DNA of 64,000 nucleotides, from positions 24,157 through 88,156 of the forward strand of contig NZ_AAYB01000009.1 in assembly GCF_000169435.1 (NCBI RefSeq), read 5' to 3'. The notes below the pieces were generated by a model, which saw only the letters and a list, made by a program, of their open reading frames with translations, was not told the DNA's origin and ran no database searches. Shown here one piece after another: positions 44,839 to 55,004 of this stretch. Position 1 is the first letter of the stretch. Every line of letters begins with the position of its first letter. The position numbers and the translations under genes are program-made. Source of the stretch: Roseobacter sp. CCS2 (GTDB lineage Bacteria; Pseudomonadota; Alphaproteobacteria; Rhodobacterales; Rhodobacteraceae).

Positions 44839-45634
44839 GCGGTGGTGTCCTACTCTGTTCAAAGCGGTCAATGAGGTGAAGAATAGCCCAGTTCCAACCA
44901 ACAGGGCCCGCATCCTGCGTGCGTATGATACGACCTGCTTTTTCGGTCTTAAGGGGCGGTAGCGGCTGACGCGCGGGGTTTGCGATGACCACCCCGATAT
45001 CGGCATGTTCCAACATGGCAATATCATTGGGCGCATCCCCAAGGGCAACCGTATGCTGCGGCTGATAAAGGTCGATGATGTCGCGCATATGATCCACTTT
45101 GTTGCGCCCCAAGGATAGCGTCAAAAATCGCCCGCCTTGTTGCGCGGTGATACCATCATCAGCCAAGGCTGCAAGGAACGCTTCTTTGTCAGCCTTTGCG
45201 CCCGACCACAGGCCGGGTTCGGAAAAGCACCGCTGCTTTGCAAGCGCGGCATCATCGGGCGATAGGCCCGTCAAGTCAGAAACATCCTGTGCCGTCATAT
45301 CCCCAAAACCGCGAAACTGCTGGCGTAGATCAGACGGTACGCCATCCAAGGCCGCACGTACCTTGGCATAATCTTCTGCAGCGGGCGCCTGCATCTTGAA
45401 TGGTGGCAGAATGCCAGCCCCGTTTTCAACGATAGCAGGCCATTTCTGCACACCCATCTTGGCGCGCAGTGGACCCATTTCAGCTGCGGTTTTACTGCTG
45501 GCCAGCACAATACCGGCGGCCATGTCGTGCAGTGCATCCAAAGCGGGTTGTGCAGCGGCCCAGTCATACGTCGTATGGTCGATCAGCGTTCCATCGAGAT
45601 CGGTGAAAACCATCAGGTGACAAGGGGCAGGCAT
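44831..45634 (-). CDS. gpgP: Glucosyl-3-phosphoglycerate (or mannosyl-) phosphatase, HAD-IIB family
   Basis: Removes phosphate from glucosyl-3-phosphoglycerate, giving glucosylglycerate. 267 residues: HAD motif I FTDLDGTLID with nucleophile D12 and D14, motif II in VLASSK, a cap domain, and motif IV GDAPNDIAML. Assignment to the MPGP/GPGP branch rests on the HAD-IIB layout and on co-translation with gpgS. ATG 45632-45634 is chosen; a GTG at 45665-45667 would add 11 residues. Confidence 0.85.
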   Translation of the reverse strand: MPAPCHLMVFTDLDGTLIDHTTYDWAAAQPALDALHDMAAGIVLASSKTAAEMGPLRAKMGVQKWPAIVENGAGILPPFKMQAPAAEDYAKVRAALDGVPSDLRQQFRGFGDMTAQDVSDLTGLSPDDAALAKQRCFSEPGLWSGAKADKEAFLAALADDGITAQQGGRFLTLSLGRNKVDHMRDIIDLYQPQHTVALGDAPNDIAMLEHADIGVVIANPARQPLPPLKTEKAGRIIRTQDAGPVGWNWAILHLIDRFEQSRTPPHG

Positions 45635-45686
45635 AGCAAAATTATGGCTGATGCGCGGCGCGACCACAAGGCATCATGACCCTATC

Positions 45687-46991
45687 TCAGGTCTCTCTGA
45701 AGGCTTTGTTAAAATAATCGGCAAGTGGCTTGATCAGGAAATTCAGCGGGCTGCGATCCGCAGTACGCACGAAGGCTTCGACGGGCATACCGGGGATCAG
45801 CGTCATATCGTCAGGCAAACGGGCCATCTGCCCTTCTTCCAACTGCACCTCGGCCCTGTAATACGACAAACCGGACGTTTCGTTTTGAAAGGCATCGGCT
45901 GACACCAACGTGACTGTCCCTTGCAATTCAGGTGACCGTTTCTGATCAAAGGCCGAAAAGCGCAATGTCACCTCTTGGCCGACAAAAACCTGATCAATGT
46001 CAACGACCTGCACCTGCGTGGCAATCACAAGAGGGCGGTCTTGCGGGATCAGAAACAGCACCGGATCAGCCGGGCGAATGACCGATTGCGGGGCAAAAAC
46101 CTGCAAGCCATAGACCACACCAGAAACAGGCGCACGAATGTCCAACCGCTCAAGCTGACGACGCAGCGTGCGGCGGCGCTCTGACAGTTCCAATTCGTTG
46201 AATTGCAAGTCTCTGAGTTGGGTAATGGCATCTTCGCGACGGCTGGCGGCCAGACCGAGGATTTGCAACTCAATCTCTGTCATCCTTTCCCCGGCTTGCG
46301 CCGATTGTGCGGTCAGATCGCCAACCGTGCCCAGCAAGTTGGCCTCTTCACGTTGCAGGGCCAACACACGGCTGGCCTGTGCCAAACCGCGATCCAGCAG
46401 GCTTTGTTGGTCGGACAGTTCTTGCGCGATCAGCTCTTGCTGGGTGGATAGCGCCTGTTGTTGGGCTGCAATCCCAGCAAGCTGGCTGGCAATCTGAGCA
46501 CGCTGCTGGGTCAGCTGTTCGACAGAGCCGCGATTGGTTTCAAGGCGCGCCTGAAACAGGCGGTCTTGTCCGTCCATCAATCTTTGCACTTCGGGGGTGC
46601 CGACCTCATGCAGGACATCGCTGAAAGCAAGCACAGGGGCGTCGTCGCGCTCAGCCTCGAGGCGGGCACGACGCGCCAGGATTTCAAACAACTGCCCTTC
46701 AACAATCGCCAATTCCGATTGCAGTACCGTTGGATCCAATCGTAAAAGCAGATCACCGGCCGCGACCGTGTCGCCTTCATCCACGATGATTTCCTCGACC
46801 ACGCCACCGTCGGGGTGTTGCACAACCTGCCGGTTACGATCGACCTCGATCTGCCCGGTTGTGATCAGCGCACCGGATATCTGCGCCATCACGGCCCAAG
46901 TGCCAAAGCCACCCACAAGGATCAACAGTGTCAGCGCACCGATGGTAAAGTGCTTACGCGCCGACCAGCGCCGGTCAATCGCATCGGTCAT
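45687..46991 (-). CDS. Type I secretion periplasmic adaptor (HlyD family)
   Basis: 434-residue membrane-fusion protein with a short cytosolic N-terminus, one membrane anchor (about 14-36), a lipoyl half ([15 protein letters not shown]), a long coiled coil rich in Q and L (about 130-270) and the second half ([16 protein letters not shown]). The length and the single long hairpin match adaptors of RTX protein/protease exporters (PrtE/HlyD). It overlaps the ABC gene by 4 bp. No TolC or RTX cargo is adjacent. Confidence 0.92.
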   Translation of the reverse strand: MTDAIDRRWSARKHFTIGALTLLILVGGFGTWAVMAQISGALITTGQIEVDRNRQVVQHPDGGVVEEIIVDEGDTVAAGDLLLRLDPTVLQSELAIVEGQLFEILARRARLEAERDDAPVLAFSDVLHEVGTPEVQRLMDGQDRLFQARLETNRGSVEQLTQQRAQIASQLAGIAAQQQALSTQQELIAQELSDQQSLLDRGLAQASRVLALQREEANLLGTVGDLTAQSAQAGERMTEIELQILGLAASRREDAITQLRDLQFNELELSERRRTLRRQLERLDIRAPVSGVVYGLQVFAPQSVIRPADPVLFLIPQDRPLVIATQVQVVDIDQVFVGQEVTLRFSAFDQKRSPELQGTVTLVSADAFQNETSGLSYYRAEVQLEEGQMARLPDDMTLIPGMPVEAFVRTADRSPLNFLIKPLADYFNKAFRET

Positions 46992-48727
46992 GACACACCC
47001 CCGGCCTTGCCTGCGCTGCGTTTGATATCGCCATGGTTTTTAACCATCTCGGCCATCACCTCGTCCTTGGGGCCAAAGGCGCGGCGTGCGCCGTTTTCGA
47101 TGACCAGCAACATGTCGCATTCCTGAATGGCAGACGGCCGGTGCGCCATAATAAACACGATCCTGCCGTCCGCCTTCAGCGTTTTGATCGCCTTATTCAG
47201 GGCCATTGATCCGTCGTTATCAAGGTTTGAATTAGGTTCATCCAGCACCACAATCACCGGATCACCATATAGCGCGCGCGCCAGACCAATCCGTTGGATT
47301 TGCCCACCCGACAAACGTCCGGTGGTTGCCGAAACTTGGGTATCGTATCCATCCGGCAACCGCAGGATCATCTCATGTGCGTCGGCGGTTTTGGCAGCGG
47401 CAATCACCTTGGCATCGTCGGGCGCCATCGACATCCGTGCGATGTTTTCCTTGATCGTGCCATCAAAAAGCTGCACCCGCTGCGGCAGATAGCCAACGTG
47501 CTGGCCCAGTACATCAGGGTCATATTGGTCAAGTGCCGCGCCATCCAGCCTGATCTTACCACCCGCCGGTTGCCAGACACCTGTCAAAACCCGGGCCAAG
47601 GTGGATTTACCAGCGCCCGATGTACCGATGACGCCAATTGCCTGCCCCGGTGCGGCGGAAAAACTGATCATGCGCAGGGCCGCCTGCGCCTCACCCGGCG
47701 GGACCACGGTGACTTGTTCAGCCATGATCCGAGCTGCTGGTCTGGGAAGTGCCGTGCGCGGCGTATCGGCGGGAATTTGTCCCAGCAATACAGACAGATT
47801 GCGCCACCCTTCGCGACCACGCTGGAACACCGCCCATTGCCCAACCAGCAATTCAATCGGGGCCAGCGCGCGACCCAGCAGGATCGAGCCTGCAATCATT
47901 GCCCCCGGCGACAGTTCGTTGATCAAGACAAGATAGGCACCCAGACCCAGCATGGCAGACTGCAGGAACAGGCGGAAGGCTTTGGTCAGTGCCGTGAATG
48001 TCCCAGAGGCATCAGCAGCATCAATCGTGGTGTCCAGCGACGTGCCACGCGCCAATTGCCAGCGATCAAAAGCCGCCCCGCGCATACCAAGCGAATGCAC
48101 CATTTCGCTTTCATCGCGGATATGTGCGCCCAATCGTTCCGAGGCAAAGCTGGCCGCATTGGCCCGCTGCAGCGGTTTGCGGGTCGTCACCTGATTAAGT
48201 AGCGCGACAATCAGCAAAATTACGGCACCCACGACAGCCAAGATGCCCATCAGCGGGTGAAAGATAAAGATTCCCAGAAAGAAAAGCGGAACCCAAGGCA
48301 GATCAAACAACGCCATCAACGCGGGCGATGTGATCAGACGCTGCACCGCTTCCAGATCACGCAGGCCCGTTGCGGCCTCATGTGGGGCGCGGTGCAAGGT
48401 TGTTGCCTTCAGCACAGCCCCAAATACGCGCCGGTCAAGGCTGGCCTGAAACCGCGCACCAACGCGCCCCATAATCCGGCCGCGGGTGAAATCCAGAATA
48501 CCCATCATCGCATAAAGAAAGGCGACCAGCACAGACAGCGCCAATAGCGTTTCAAAAGACCGCGAACTTAGCACACGGTCATAAACATTGAGCATATAAA
48601 GCGGCCCTGTCAGCATCAGCAGGTTCACAAAGAAACTGAAGACACCCACGACCCAGTAAAGCGTGCGGCTTTTCTTGCGGGTCTCAAGCAGTTCTGCCCG
48701 GCCTTTTGCGGTCTGTTGGTCAGACAT
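46988..48727 (-). CDS. Type I secretion ABC transporter, ATPase/permease (PrtD family)
   Basis: 579 residues: an N-terminal exporter membrane domain with six segments (from about 25) and a C-terminal ATPase with Walker [10 protein letters not shown], signature LSGGQIQRI, Walker [13 protein letters not shown] and the switch histidine in IMAHRPS. There is no N-terminal C39 peptidase-like domain, as in PrtD-type exporters of RTX proteases, lipases and S-layer proteins. First gene of the pair; an inverted repeat lies upstream. Confidence 0.92.
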   Translation of the reverse strand: MSDQQTAKGRAELLETRKKSRTLYWVVGVFSFFVNLLMLTGPLYMLNVYDRVLSSRSFETLLALSVLVAFLYAMMGILDFTRGRIMGRVGARFQASLDRRVFGAVLKATTLHRAPHEAATGLRDLEAVQRLITSPALMALFDLPWVPLFFLGIFIFHPLMGILAVVGAVILLIVALLNQVTTRKPLQRANAASFASERLGAHIRDESEMVHSLGMRGAAFDRWQLARGTSLDTTIDAADASGTFTALTKAFRLFLQSAMLGLGAYLVLINELSPGAMIAGSILLGRALAPIELLVGQWAVFQRGREGWRNLSVLLGQIPADTPRTALPRPAARIMAEQVTVVPPGEAQAALRMISFSAAPGQAIGVIGTSGAGKSTLARVLTGVWQPAGGKIRLDGAALDQYDPDVLGQHVGYLPQRVQLFDGTIKENIARMSMAPDDAKVIAAAKTADAHEMILRLPDGYDTQVSATTGRLSGGQIQRIGLARALYGDPVIVVLDEPNSNLDNDGSMALNKAIKTLKADGRIVFIMAHRPSAIQECDMLLVIENGARRAFGPKDEVMAEMVKNHGDIKRSAGKAGGVS

Positions 48728-48813
48728 GGTTGTCGCTACGCCCTAATCTTGTCCGCGCGGATATCGCCCGGCTTGCAAAGTTCTTTACCTTGAACACGGT
48801 ATCACAAACCACC

Positions 48814-48829
48814 TTAAACACCCGTTTAA
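48814..48829. promoter_or_regulatory. Inverted repeat upstream of the type I secretion operon
   Basis: TTAAAC-ACCC-GTTTAA, a perfect 6-bp dyad 87 bp before the ABC start, in the 148-bp gap after mrpG. It may be an operator; no regulator is adjacent. A second short hairpin (GTGGC-6-GCCAC, 48841-48856) lies just past the mrpG stop without a T-run. Confidence 0.3.
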
Positions 48830-48875
48830 CCTGCATCGGCGTGGCGCGAATGCCACCAAGCCCGATGAAACGCCT

Positions 48876-49247
48876 TCACCGTTCGCTATCAAAATCGGGC
48901 ACGCTGAGTGTTGACCACGTATCATCTTTTGGTGGTTCAGGCGGCGTTTCGCAGGCACGGCGATGGATGTTCACCTTACCAATAAAGTTGGCCGAAATCG
49001 GTGCCGTGACAAACAGGAAGATCATGATCAGCACCTCATGTGTCGATGGTTTGCCGATATCGAAGGAATGCACGATTGAGGCCACCAACAACATCCCAAT
49101 CCCCACTGTCCCTACCTTTGTGGGGGCATGCAGGCGGGTCATCGGATCGTTGAACTTTAACAGGCCAATCGCGCCGACCAGTACAAACCCTGCCCCAATG
49201 ACCAGACATAAGCTTACAAAATATGTTCCGATAATCTGTGCGGTCAT
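48876..49247 (-). CDS. mrpG: Mrp Na+/H+ antiporter subunit G
   Basis: Small three-helix subunit of the Mrp/Mnh/Pha cation/proton antiporter, 123 residues, with the MnhG signature GAIGLLKFNDPMTRLHAPTKVGTVG. The C-terminal tail (HRRACETPPEPPKDDTWS) is longer and more polar than usual. ATG 49245-49247 overlaps mrpF by 4 bp; the long frame upstream only runs antisense-free through mrpF. Last gene of the operon. Confidence 0.92.
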   Translation of the reverse strand: MTAQIIGTYFVSLCLVIGAGFVLVGAIGLLKFNDPMTRLHAPTKVGTVGIGMLLVASIVHSFDIGKPSTHEVLIMIFLFVTAPISANFIGKVNIHRRACETPPEPPKDDTWSTLSVPDFDSER

Positions 49248-49531
49248 TCGATGATGTCCCCCCGCAGGATAAACCGGGCCATCGCCACGGTTGACACAAA
49301 GCCCAGCATCGCGATCAGCAAAGCGACTTCGAAATAGATCTGCACGCCTTGGTGGATGCCCAGAACGATCACCAGCCCCAAGGCATTGATCACCATTGTA
49401 TCCAAAGCTAACACCCGGTCCCCTGATGTTGGCCCCAGAACCAAGCGCACCATCGACATCACCTGCCCCAGTGCCAGCGCCAAAAAGGCAATCGCCAGTG
49501 CGACATTCAGAAACTGCGTTGCGAGTATCAT
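49244..49531 (-). CDS. mrpF: Mrp Na+/H+ antiporter subunit F
   Basis: 95 residues with three hydrophobic segments and the MnhF core MVRLVLGPTSGDRVLALDT, whose aspartates are conserved in the family. It overlaps both mrpE and mrpG by 4 bp, consistent with fixed stoichiometry in the complex. Confidence 0.92.
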   Translation of the reverse strand: MILATQFLNVALAIAFLALALGQVMSMVRLVLGPTSGDRVLALDTMVINALGLVIVLGIHQGVQIYFEVALLIAMLGFVSTVAMARFILRGDIIE

Positions 49532-50028
49532 GCAAAAATCTCCAATAGCCGGGCTTCGTAACGGGTGATGATATCTTCGCGCACAGCATCGGCATCATCA
49601 GTGTGCAGCACATGCACCAGCAGGCTGTGCCCATGATCTGACAGATCAGCCGAAACGGTGCCCGGTGTCAGCGTAATTGTCCCCGCCAACATCGTGATGG
49701 CTTCTGGCTGTTTGAGCCGAAGAGGAACAATGATCCAAGCAGGCTTGAGCTTGGAGGTCGGCACGGTCAGTACAATCCACGCCACCTCAATATTGGCCAC
49801 AACAATATCCCAGATCACCACAAAACTGTAGCTGATCATCTTGCCCACCCGAAAGCTGTTGGGCGTATCAGGCCACCAAACGGACGTACCCCATGGGATA
49901 ATGATACCAAGGATGAAACCAAATACGATCATTCCCGCCGAAATCTCATTCTGCAGGAACATCCAGACAATCGTCAGGATCAGCGTCAAAAGCGGATGCG
50001 GGATCAACCAGTTGAATGCGCGCGCCAT
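49528..50028 (-). CDS. mrpE: Mrp Na+/H+ antiporter subunit E
   Basis: 166 residues with two N-terminal membrane segments (about 12-45) and a soluble C-terminal domain, with the MnhE pattern LTLTPGTVSADL and HVLHTDDAD. It starts 1 bp after mrpD. Confidence 0.92.
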   Translation of the reverse strand: MARAFNWLIPHPLLTLILTIVWMFLQNEISAGMIVFGFILGIIIPWGTSVWWPDTPNSFRVGKMISYSFVVIWDIVVANIEVAWIVLTVPTSKLKPAWIIVPLRLKQPEAITMLAGTITLTPGTVSADLSDHGHSLLVHVLHTDDADAVREDIITRYEARLLEIFA

Positions 50029-50029
50029 G

Positions 50030-51574
50030 TCAGTGATCCTCCGTCGTTGGTTTGCTTAGCTTGCCCGGTGTGTACACCACAGTCGAGATATAGGGTTCTG
50101 GGCTGAACAGCTGTGCCGCAACGGACGTTGTGTAGCGGTGTACCTGACCGGCAAAGATCGTGTGCAAAGCCAGCAACGTGATAAGCCCACCAATCGCGAC
50201 ATAGCACATCGTTGCGGGCGGTGACGTCGTGTTTTCCCCCTCGGGCAGCGCCACGCTTTGCGCTTTCCAGAACAAGACACTGCCCGCACGTGCAAAACCA
50301 ACGATGCTGATCAGACTGGACCCCAGAACGATTGCCCAGACCCACACCATCAGGTCGGTCCCGAATGCAGCATCCAACAACAGGAGTTTCCCCAAAAACC
50401 CTGACAGGGGCGGCAGACCTGCCATCGCAATGGCTGCGATGAAAAACAGACTGGCCGTGATCGTGGCACCCGCAATGGGTGCTTGCGCTGTCAGATCAAG
50501 GTTTGCGCGGCGTGACCTGACCAAATCCACGATCAAGAACAAGGCCGCCCCTGCAAAGGTCGAATGCACGATATAATACAATGCGGCGGCAATCCCTTCG
50601 GGCGAGAAAAGCGCGATGGACACCAGTACCATGCCCATTGATCCGATGATGGAAAAGGCCACCAGCCGGTCAAACCGCTTGGCTGCCAGAACGCCAATCA
50701 TCCCGATCGCAAGTGAAATCAATGCAGCGGGCAAAAGCCATGTATCATGCAACCCTGCCGTCACTTCCAATTCCGGCGGAAAGATCAGCGTATAGACCCG
50801 GATGATGGCGTAGGCCCCAACTTTGGTCATGATCGCAAACAAGGCCGCCACTGGTGCCGGTGCCTCTGCATAGCTGGATGGCAGCCAGAAGTGCAGCGGC
50901 ACAAGCGCTGCTTTGATCGCGAAGACCAACAGCAACAAGACGGCAGCCACACGAATGCCAACCGTTTCTTCCGCACTGATCAGGGTCACACGGTTGGCCA
51001 GATCGGCCATGTTGAGCGTGCCGGTTTCGGCGTAAAGCGCGCCCAGCGCAAATAGGAACAGCGTCGATCCAATAAGATTGAACAGCACATATTGCACACC
51101 AGCGCGCAAGCGCACCGTGCCGCCCGAATGGATCATCAGGCCGTAGGATGCGATCAACAAAACCTCGAAAAACACAAAAAGGTTGAACAGATCACCCGTC
51201 AGAAACGCCCCCAATATCCCCATCAATTGAAACTGAAACAGGGCATGAAAATGCCGTCCCCGGTCATCCCAGCCCGAACTGATCGCATAGATCAGCACAA
51301 AAAGCGCCAGTACCGATGTCAGCAGGATCATCATGGTCGATAATCTGTCACCCACCAGAACAATCCCAAAAGGTGCCGCCCAATCGCCCAATTGATAAAG
51401 CATCACGGTTCCATCAGCGGTCGCCATCACCAGTCCGGCCGAGATCGCGACCAGAATTGAAACACCCGTCACCGAGAACACGCGCTGAATGCCGATGTGA
51501 TAACGCGCCGCCAGAACGATAAAAGGGGCCAGCATCGCTGGCAAAACAACCGGTGCAATCAGCCAATGGGTCAT
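50030..51574 (-). CDS. mrpD: Mrp Na+/H+ antiporter subunit D
   Basis: NuoM/NuoN-related proton-channel subunit, 514 residues with about 14 membrane segments. The channel residues typical of this family are visible: a glutamate in the TM5-type VFFEVLLIASYGL and a lysine in IKAALVPLHFWLPSSYAEAPAP. It overlaps mrpC by 4 bp. Confidence 0.94.
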   Translation of the reverse strand: MTHWLIAPVVLPAMLAPFIVLAARYHIGIQRVFSVTGVSILVAISAGLVMATADGTVMLYQLGDWAAPFGIVLVGDRLSTMMILLTSVLALFVLIYAISSGWDDRGRHFHALFQFQLMGILGAFLTGDLFNLFVFFEVLLIASYGLMIHSGGTVRLRAGVQYVLFNLIGSTLFLFALGALYAETGTLNMADLANRVTLISAEETVGIRVAAVLLLLVFAIKAALVPLHFWLPSSYAEAPAPVAALFAIMTKVGAYAIIRVYTLIFPPELEVTAGLHDTWLLPAALISLAIGMIGVLAAKRFDRLVAFSIIGSMGMVLVSIALFSPEGIAAALYYIVHSTFAGAALFLIVDLVRSRRANLDLTAQAPIAGATITASLFFIAAIAMAGLPPLSGFLGKLLLLDAAFGTDLMVWVWAIVLGSSLISIVGFARAGSVLFWKAQSVALPEGENTTSPPATMCYVAIGGLITLLALHTIFAGQVHRYTTSVAAQLFSPEPYISTVVYTPGKLSKPTTEDH

Positions 51575-51906
51575 ACCTTACCCTCCGGCTGATCATCCAC
51601 GTGATCATCGTCAGACCCAAGGAATGCGCCGAGGCCAATCATCACAACCACGGCCGTCATCCCAAAGGAAATCACAATCGCTGTTAACACCAACGCCTGT
51701 GGCAAAGGATCTGTGTAGGTGTTGATATCATCGCGCAGCACAGGTGGCGCCCCCGCCACAACACGACCAGAGGTGAACAAAAAGACGTTCACAGCATAAG
51801 TCAGCAGAGAGATACCCAAAATCACCGGAAACGTCCGCAAGCGCAAAACCAGATAAATGCCGGCGGCTGTCATGACACCAATGGCGGATGCAATCAGGAA
51901 TTCCAT
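51571..51906 (-). CDS. mrpC: Mrp Na+/H+ antiporter subunit C
   Basis: NuoK-like subunit, 111 residues with three membrane segments and the MnhC run DPLPQALVLTAIVISFG. A charged tail (DDDHVDDQPEGKV) follows. It starts 1 bp after mrpA/B and overlaps mrpD. Confidence 0.93.
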   Translation of the reverse strand: MEFLIASAIGVMTAAGIYLVLRLRTFPVILGISLLTYAVNVFLFTSGRVVAGAPPVLRDDINTYTDPLPQALVLTAIVISFGMTAVVVMIGLGAFLGSDDDHVDDQPEGKV

Positions 51907-51907
51907 G

Positions 51908-54778
51908 CTACGCGCCCTCCGTTACTGTCTGTCGGGGGCGGTCATCGCGTGACGGGTCAATATCCATTGGATGTTCGCTTTCAACCGCGTCTTTACGGCG
52001 CGCCAATCGTGAAAAGCTTTCAAGTGACAGCATCACAGCGCCCACGACAGACAAGAACACCCCCACATCGAACAAAGCAGCAGTCGCCAGTTCGAATTCC
52101 TGAAAAGGCGGAATGCGGACATAGGTGAAGTCTGATGTCAGGAAAGGTTTGTCTACAAACCATGACCCGATCCCTGTAAACCCGGCGACCAGGACCCCTG
52201 CCCCGATGACACCGTGATAAGGGTATCGCAATCGCGCAGAGGTCCACGAGAAACCGCTGGCCATATATTGCATGACAACACCAATCGACACGATCAGACC
52301 GGCGATAAAACCGCCGCCCGGTTCGTTATGCCCGCTAAGGAAAATATAAAACCCGACCATCATCACGACTGGCATCATCCCACGGGTCAGCACCACCATC
52401 ATCATCGGATGCACACCGCCTGCCTGGGGTTGATCAGGCTTGCGGTTCAAAAGACGCATGCGCACAGGGCCGCTTAACAGTGCCTCGGTTAAGGCGTAGA
52501 TCAGCAAAGCCGCAATGCTTAGCACGATGATTTCGCCAAACGTATCGAAGCCCCGGAAATCGACCAGAATGACATTGACCACATTGGTGCCGCCGCCCCC
52601 TTTGTAGGAATTCGCAAGATGGAATTCAGAGATTGGGGTGCTGACCGGATCGCGCAGCATATAGTAATAAGCCAGCGCGAAACTGGCCAAGCCGCCAGCA
52701 ACCGCGACAGCCACATCGCGCATCCGGCGCAGAACCGTGCTTTCAATTGGCGTGTGGTTGGGCAGGAAATTTAGCGCCAAAAGCAATAGAATGATCGTCA
52801 CCACCTCAACCGTGAACTGGGTCATTGCCAGATCAGGCGCGCTAAGGAAGACAAAACCGATCGACACCATCAAGCCCACAATTCCGATCAGTATCAGTGA
52901 CAGAAAACGATTGCGGTGTAGGAACACCATACCAATCGTTGCCGCCACCAACATACCCCAGCCTGAGATCAAAACCGGGTCTGCTTTTTGCATCTCATGC
53001 ATTGGCGCACCAACCGTGCCGGTCGTCCAAGCATAGTATCCTGCCACGACGATAGCGACCGTGCCAACGGCCGCATATCGGGTAAACGCGCCATTGTGCA
53101 GCGGCAGAATCAAGGCCTGCGACAATCGGACGATCGCGGCGACGACGGCGTCAAAGATCGTTTTCGCCTCGGGCCGTGGTACGGCATCCCACACGCGCAA
53201 GGCGGGTTTAAAGATCACCAGCATCGCCAAACCACCCAAGACAGCAATGATCGACATATAAAGCGCAGGCACCAAACCGTGCCAGATTTTCAGATGCGCT
53301 GACGGCATCTCTGCGGCGTTCCCCAGCACAGAGGCCGTGACCAGTTTGACGAATGGTTCCGCCACAAACGGGGCAACGCCAATCACAATCACCGGAATGA
53401 TCAACAGCGCAGGTGGCAACCACATACCCGCAGGCGGATCGTGGGGTTTGGCGGGATAGTCATCACGCACAGGGCCAAAGAACACATGACCGATCAGCCG
53501 GAAACAATAAGCAGCAGAAAACAGTGAACCGACAGTGGCCAGCACAGGGACCAGCCAAGGGCTGTTGAACAGGACGGTGTGATTTGCCTCTTCCAACATC
53601 ATTTCTTTGGACAGAAACCCGTTGAGCAGCGGGATACCCGCCATAGACAGCGCCGCCAGCATGACGATCACAAAAGTCACTGGCATCAGGGTACGCAAAC
53701 CACCTAAGCGCCTGATATCGCGGGTATGCGCCTCGTGATCAATGATGCCCGCCGACATGAACAAGGCCGCTTTGAACGTCGCGTGGTTCAGGATGTGAAA
53801 CACAGCCGCCATCGCGCCAAAGGCTGTGCCGGTCCCCAACAGCATAGTGATCAGGCCAAGGTGACTGACGGTTGAGAAAGCGAGTAGCGCTTTGAGATCA
53901 TGCTTGAACAGCGCAATCACCGCGCCCAACACCATCGTGATTAACCCAGCGGTTGTCACGATCAAAAACCATTCGGTTGTGCCAGACAGCACCGGCCACA
54001 TCCGCGCCATCAGGAAAATACCCGCCTTTACCATGGTGGCAGAGTGTAGGTAGGCCGACACTGGCGTGGGTGCTGCCATGGCGTGTGGCAGCCAGAAGTG
54101 GAATGGGAACTGCGCTGATTTCGTAAAGCAGCCCAGCAGAATAAGGATCAACGCAGGCACATACAGCGGATCAGCCTGAATAAGCTCTCGGTTTTGCAGA
54201 ATAACGCTAAGGTCATAACTGCCCACAATCTGGCCAAGGATCAGCATACCACCGATCATCGCAAGACCGCCCATGCCGGTGACAGTCAGCGCCATACGCG
54301 CGCCTTGGCGACCCTCTGGCAGATGTTTCCAATACCCGATCAGCAGGAACGACGACAGCGACGTCAGTTCCCAGAAAATTAGCAAAAGCAAGATGTTATC
54401 GCTTAGGACGATGCCCACCATCGCACCCTGAAACAAAAGTAGGTAGGTGAAAAATTCACCCATGTTATCCTTGTGGCTGAGATATTGGCGCGCATAGGCG
54501 ATGATCAAAAGGCCAATACCAAGGATCAACAAGGCAAAGAAAAAACCCAAACTGTCCAGCATCAAAGTGAAATTCAGACCAAGGGCCGGCATCCAATCAA
54601 CGCGGGCGGTCACGATATCGCCGCCAAGGATGGCTGGCAGGTTGGTCAGCAAACCAACAAACGCGGCCAATGTGACGGTAAACGTCACACCAGCGCAAGC
54701 AGACCGACCGGCCGGATTCATCAGCCCCGGCAGCAAGGCACCAAAGAAAGGCAAGGCGACAATAAAGAAGAGAGACAC
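51908..54778 (-). CDS. mrpA: Mrp Na+/H+ antiporter subunit A fused to subunit B
   Basis: NuoL-like large subunit, 956 residues. The MnhA part (1 to about 790) has the channel motifs FWELTSLSSFLLIGYW and KSAQFPFHFWLPHAMAAPTPVSA. The MnhB domain follows in the same chain (LTRGMMPVVMMVGFYIFLSG and HNEPGGGFIAGL). This A/B fusion is the known PhaAB form of alphaproteobacteria. It heads mrpA(B)CDEFG, expected to export Na+ (or K+) for H+ in salty or alkaline conditions. Confidence 0.95.
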   Translation of the reverse strand: MSLFFIVALPFFGALLPGLMNPAGRSACAGVTFTVTLAAFVGLLTNLPAILGGDIVTARVDWMPALGLNFTLMLDSLGFFFALLILGIGLLIIAYARQYLSHKDNMGEFFTYLLLFQGAMVGIVLSDNILLLLIFWELTSLSSFLLIGYWKHLPEGRQGARMALTVTGMGGLAMIGGMLILGQIVGSYDLSVILQNRELIQADPLYVPALILILLGCFTKSAQFPFHFWLPHAMAAPTPVSAYLHSATMVKAGIFLMARMWPVLSGTTEWFLIVTTAGLITMVLGAVIALFKHDLKALLAFSTVSHLGLITMLLGTGTAFGAMAAVFHILNHATFKAALFMSAGIIDHEAHTRDIRRLGGLRTLMPVTFVIVMLAALSMAGIPLLNGFLSKEMMLEEANHTVLFNSPWLVPVLATVGSLFSAAYCFRLIGHVFFGPVRDDYPAKPHDPPAGMWLPPALLIIPVIVIGVAPFVAEPFVKLVTASVLGNAAEMPSAHLKIWHGLVPALYMSIIAVLGGLAMLVIFKPALRVWDAVPRPEAKTIFDAVVAAIVRLSQALILPLHNGAFTRYAAVGTVAIVVAGYYAWTTGTVGAPMHEMQKADPVLISGWGMLVAATIGMVFLHRNRFLSLILIGIVGLMVSIGFVFLSAPDLAMTQFTVEVVTIILLLLALNFLPNHTPIESTVLRRMRDVAVAVAGGLASFALAYYYMLRDPVSTPISEFHLANSYKGGGGTNVVNVILVDFRGFDTFGEIIVLSIAALLIYALTEALLSGPVRMRLLNRKPDQPQAGGVHPMMMVVLTRGMMPVVMMVGFYIFLSGHNEPGGGFIAGLIVSIGVVMQYMASGFSWTSARLRYPYHGVIGAGVLVAGFTGIGSWFVDKPFLTSDFTYVRIPPFQEFELATAALFDVGVFLSVVGAVMLSLESFSRLARRKDAVESEHPMDIDPSRDDRPRQTVTEGA

Positions 54779-55004
54779 AGCAACTCCCGAAATTTAGCTG
54801 GTAAATATGTGACCAATGCGAGCGCGCTTGAAAAGGGAGAAATGCAATTTTTACTGTTATTTCAGAAGATAGCATCCTAGGCGCAAGCAGATCGTCGCAC
54901 TTGCACGAGGATGCAGCGCTTGTGGCGCGGTGCGGCTGACACAGTTTGCTGAATGCAGCTTTATATGCCGTTTTTCTAGCATTTTGCCTTCGCAGGCAGC
55001 CCTA

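Noticed and set aside
51908..54778. MrpA-MrpB fusion as a novelty
   Set aside because: The fused PhaAB form is an established arrangement in alphaproteobacteria.
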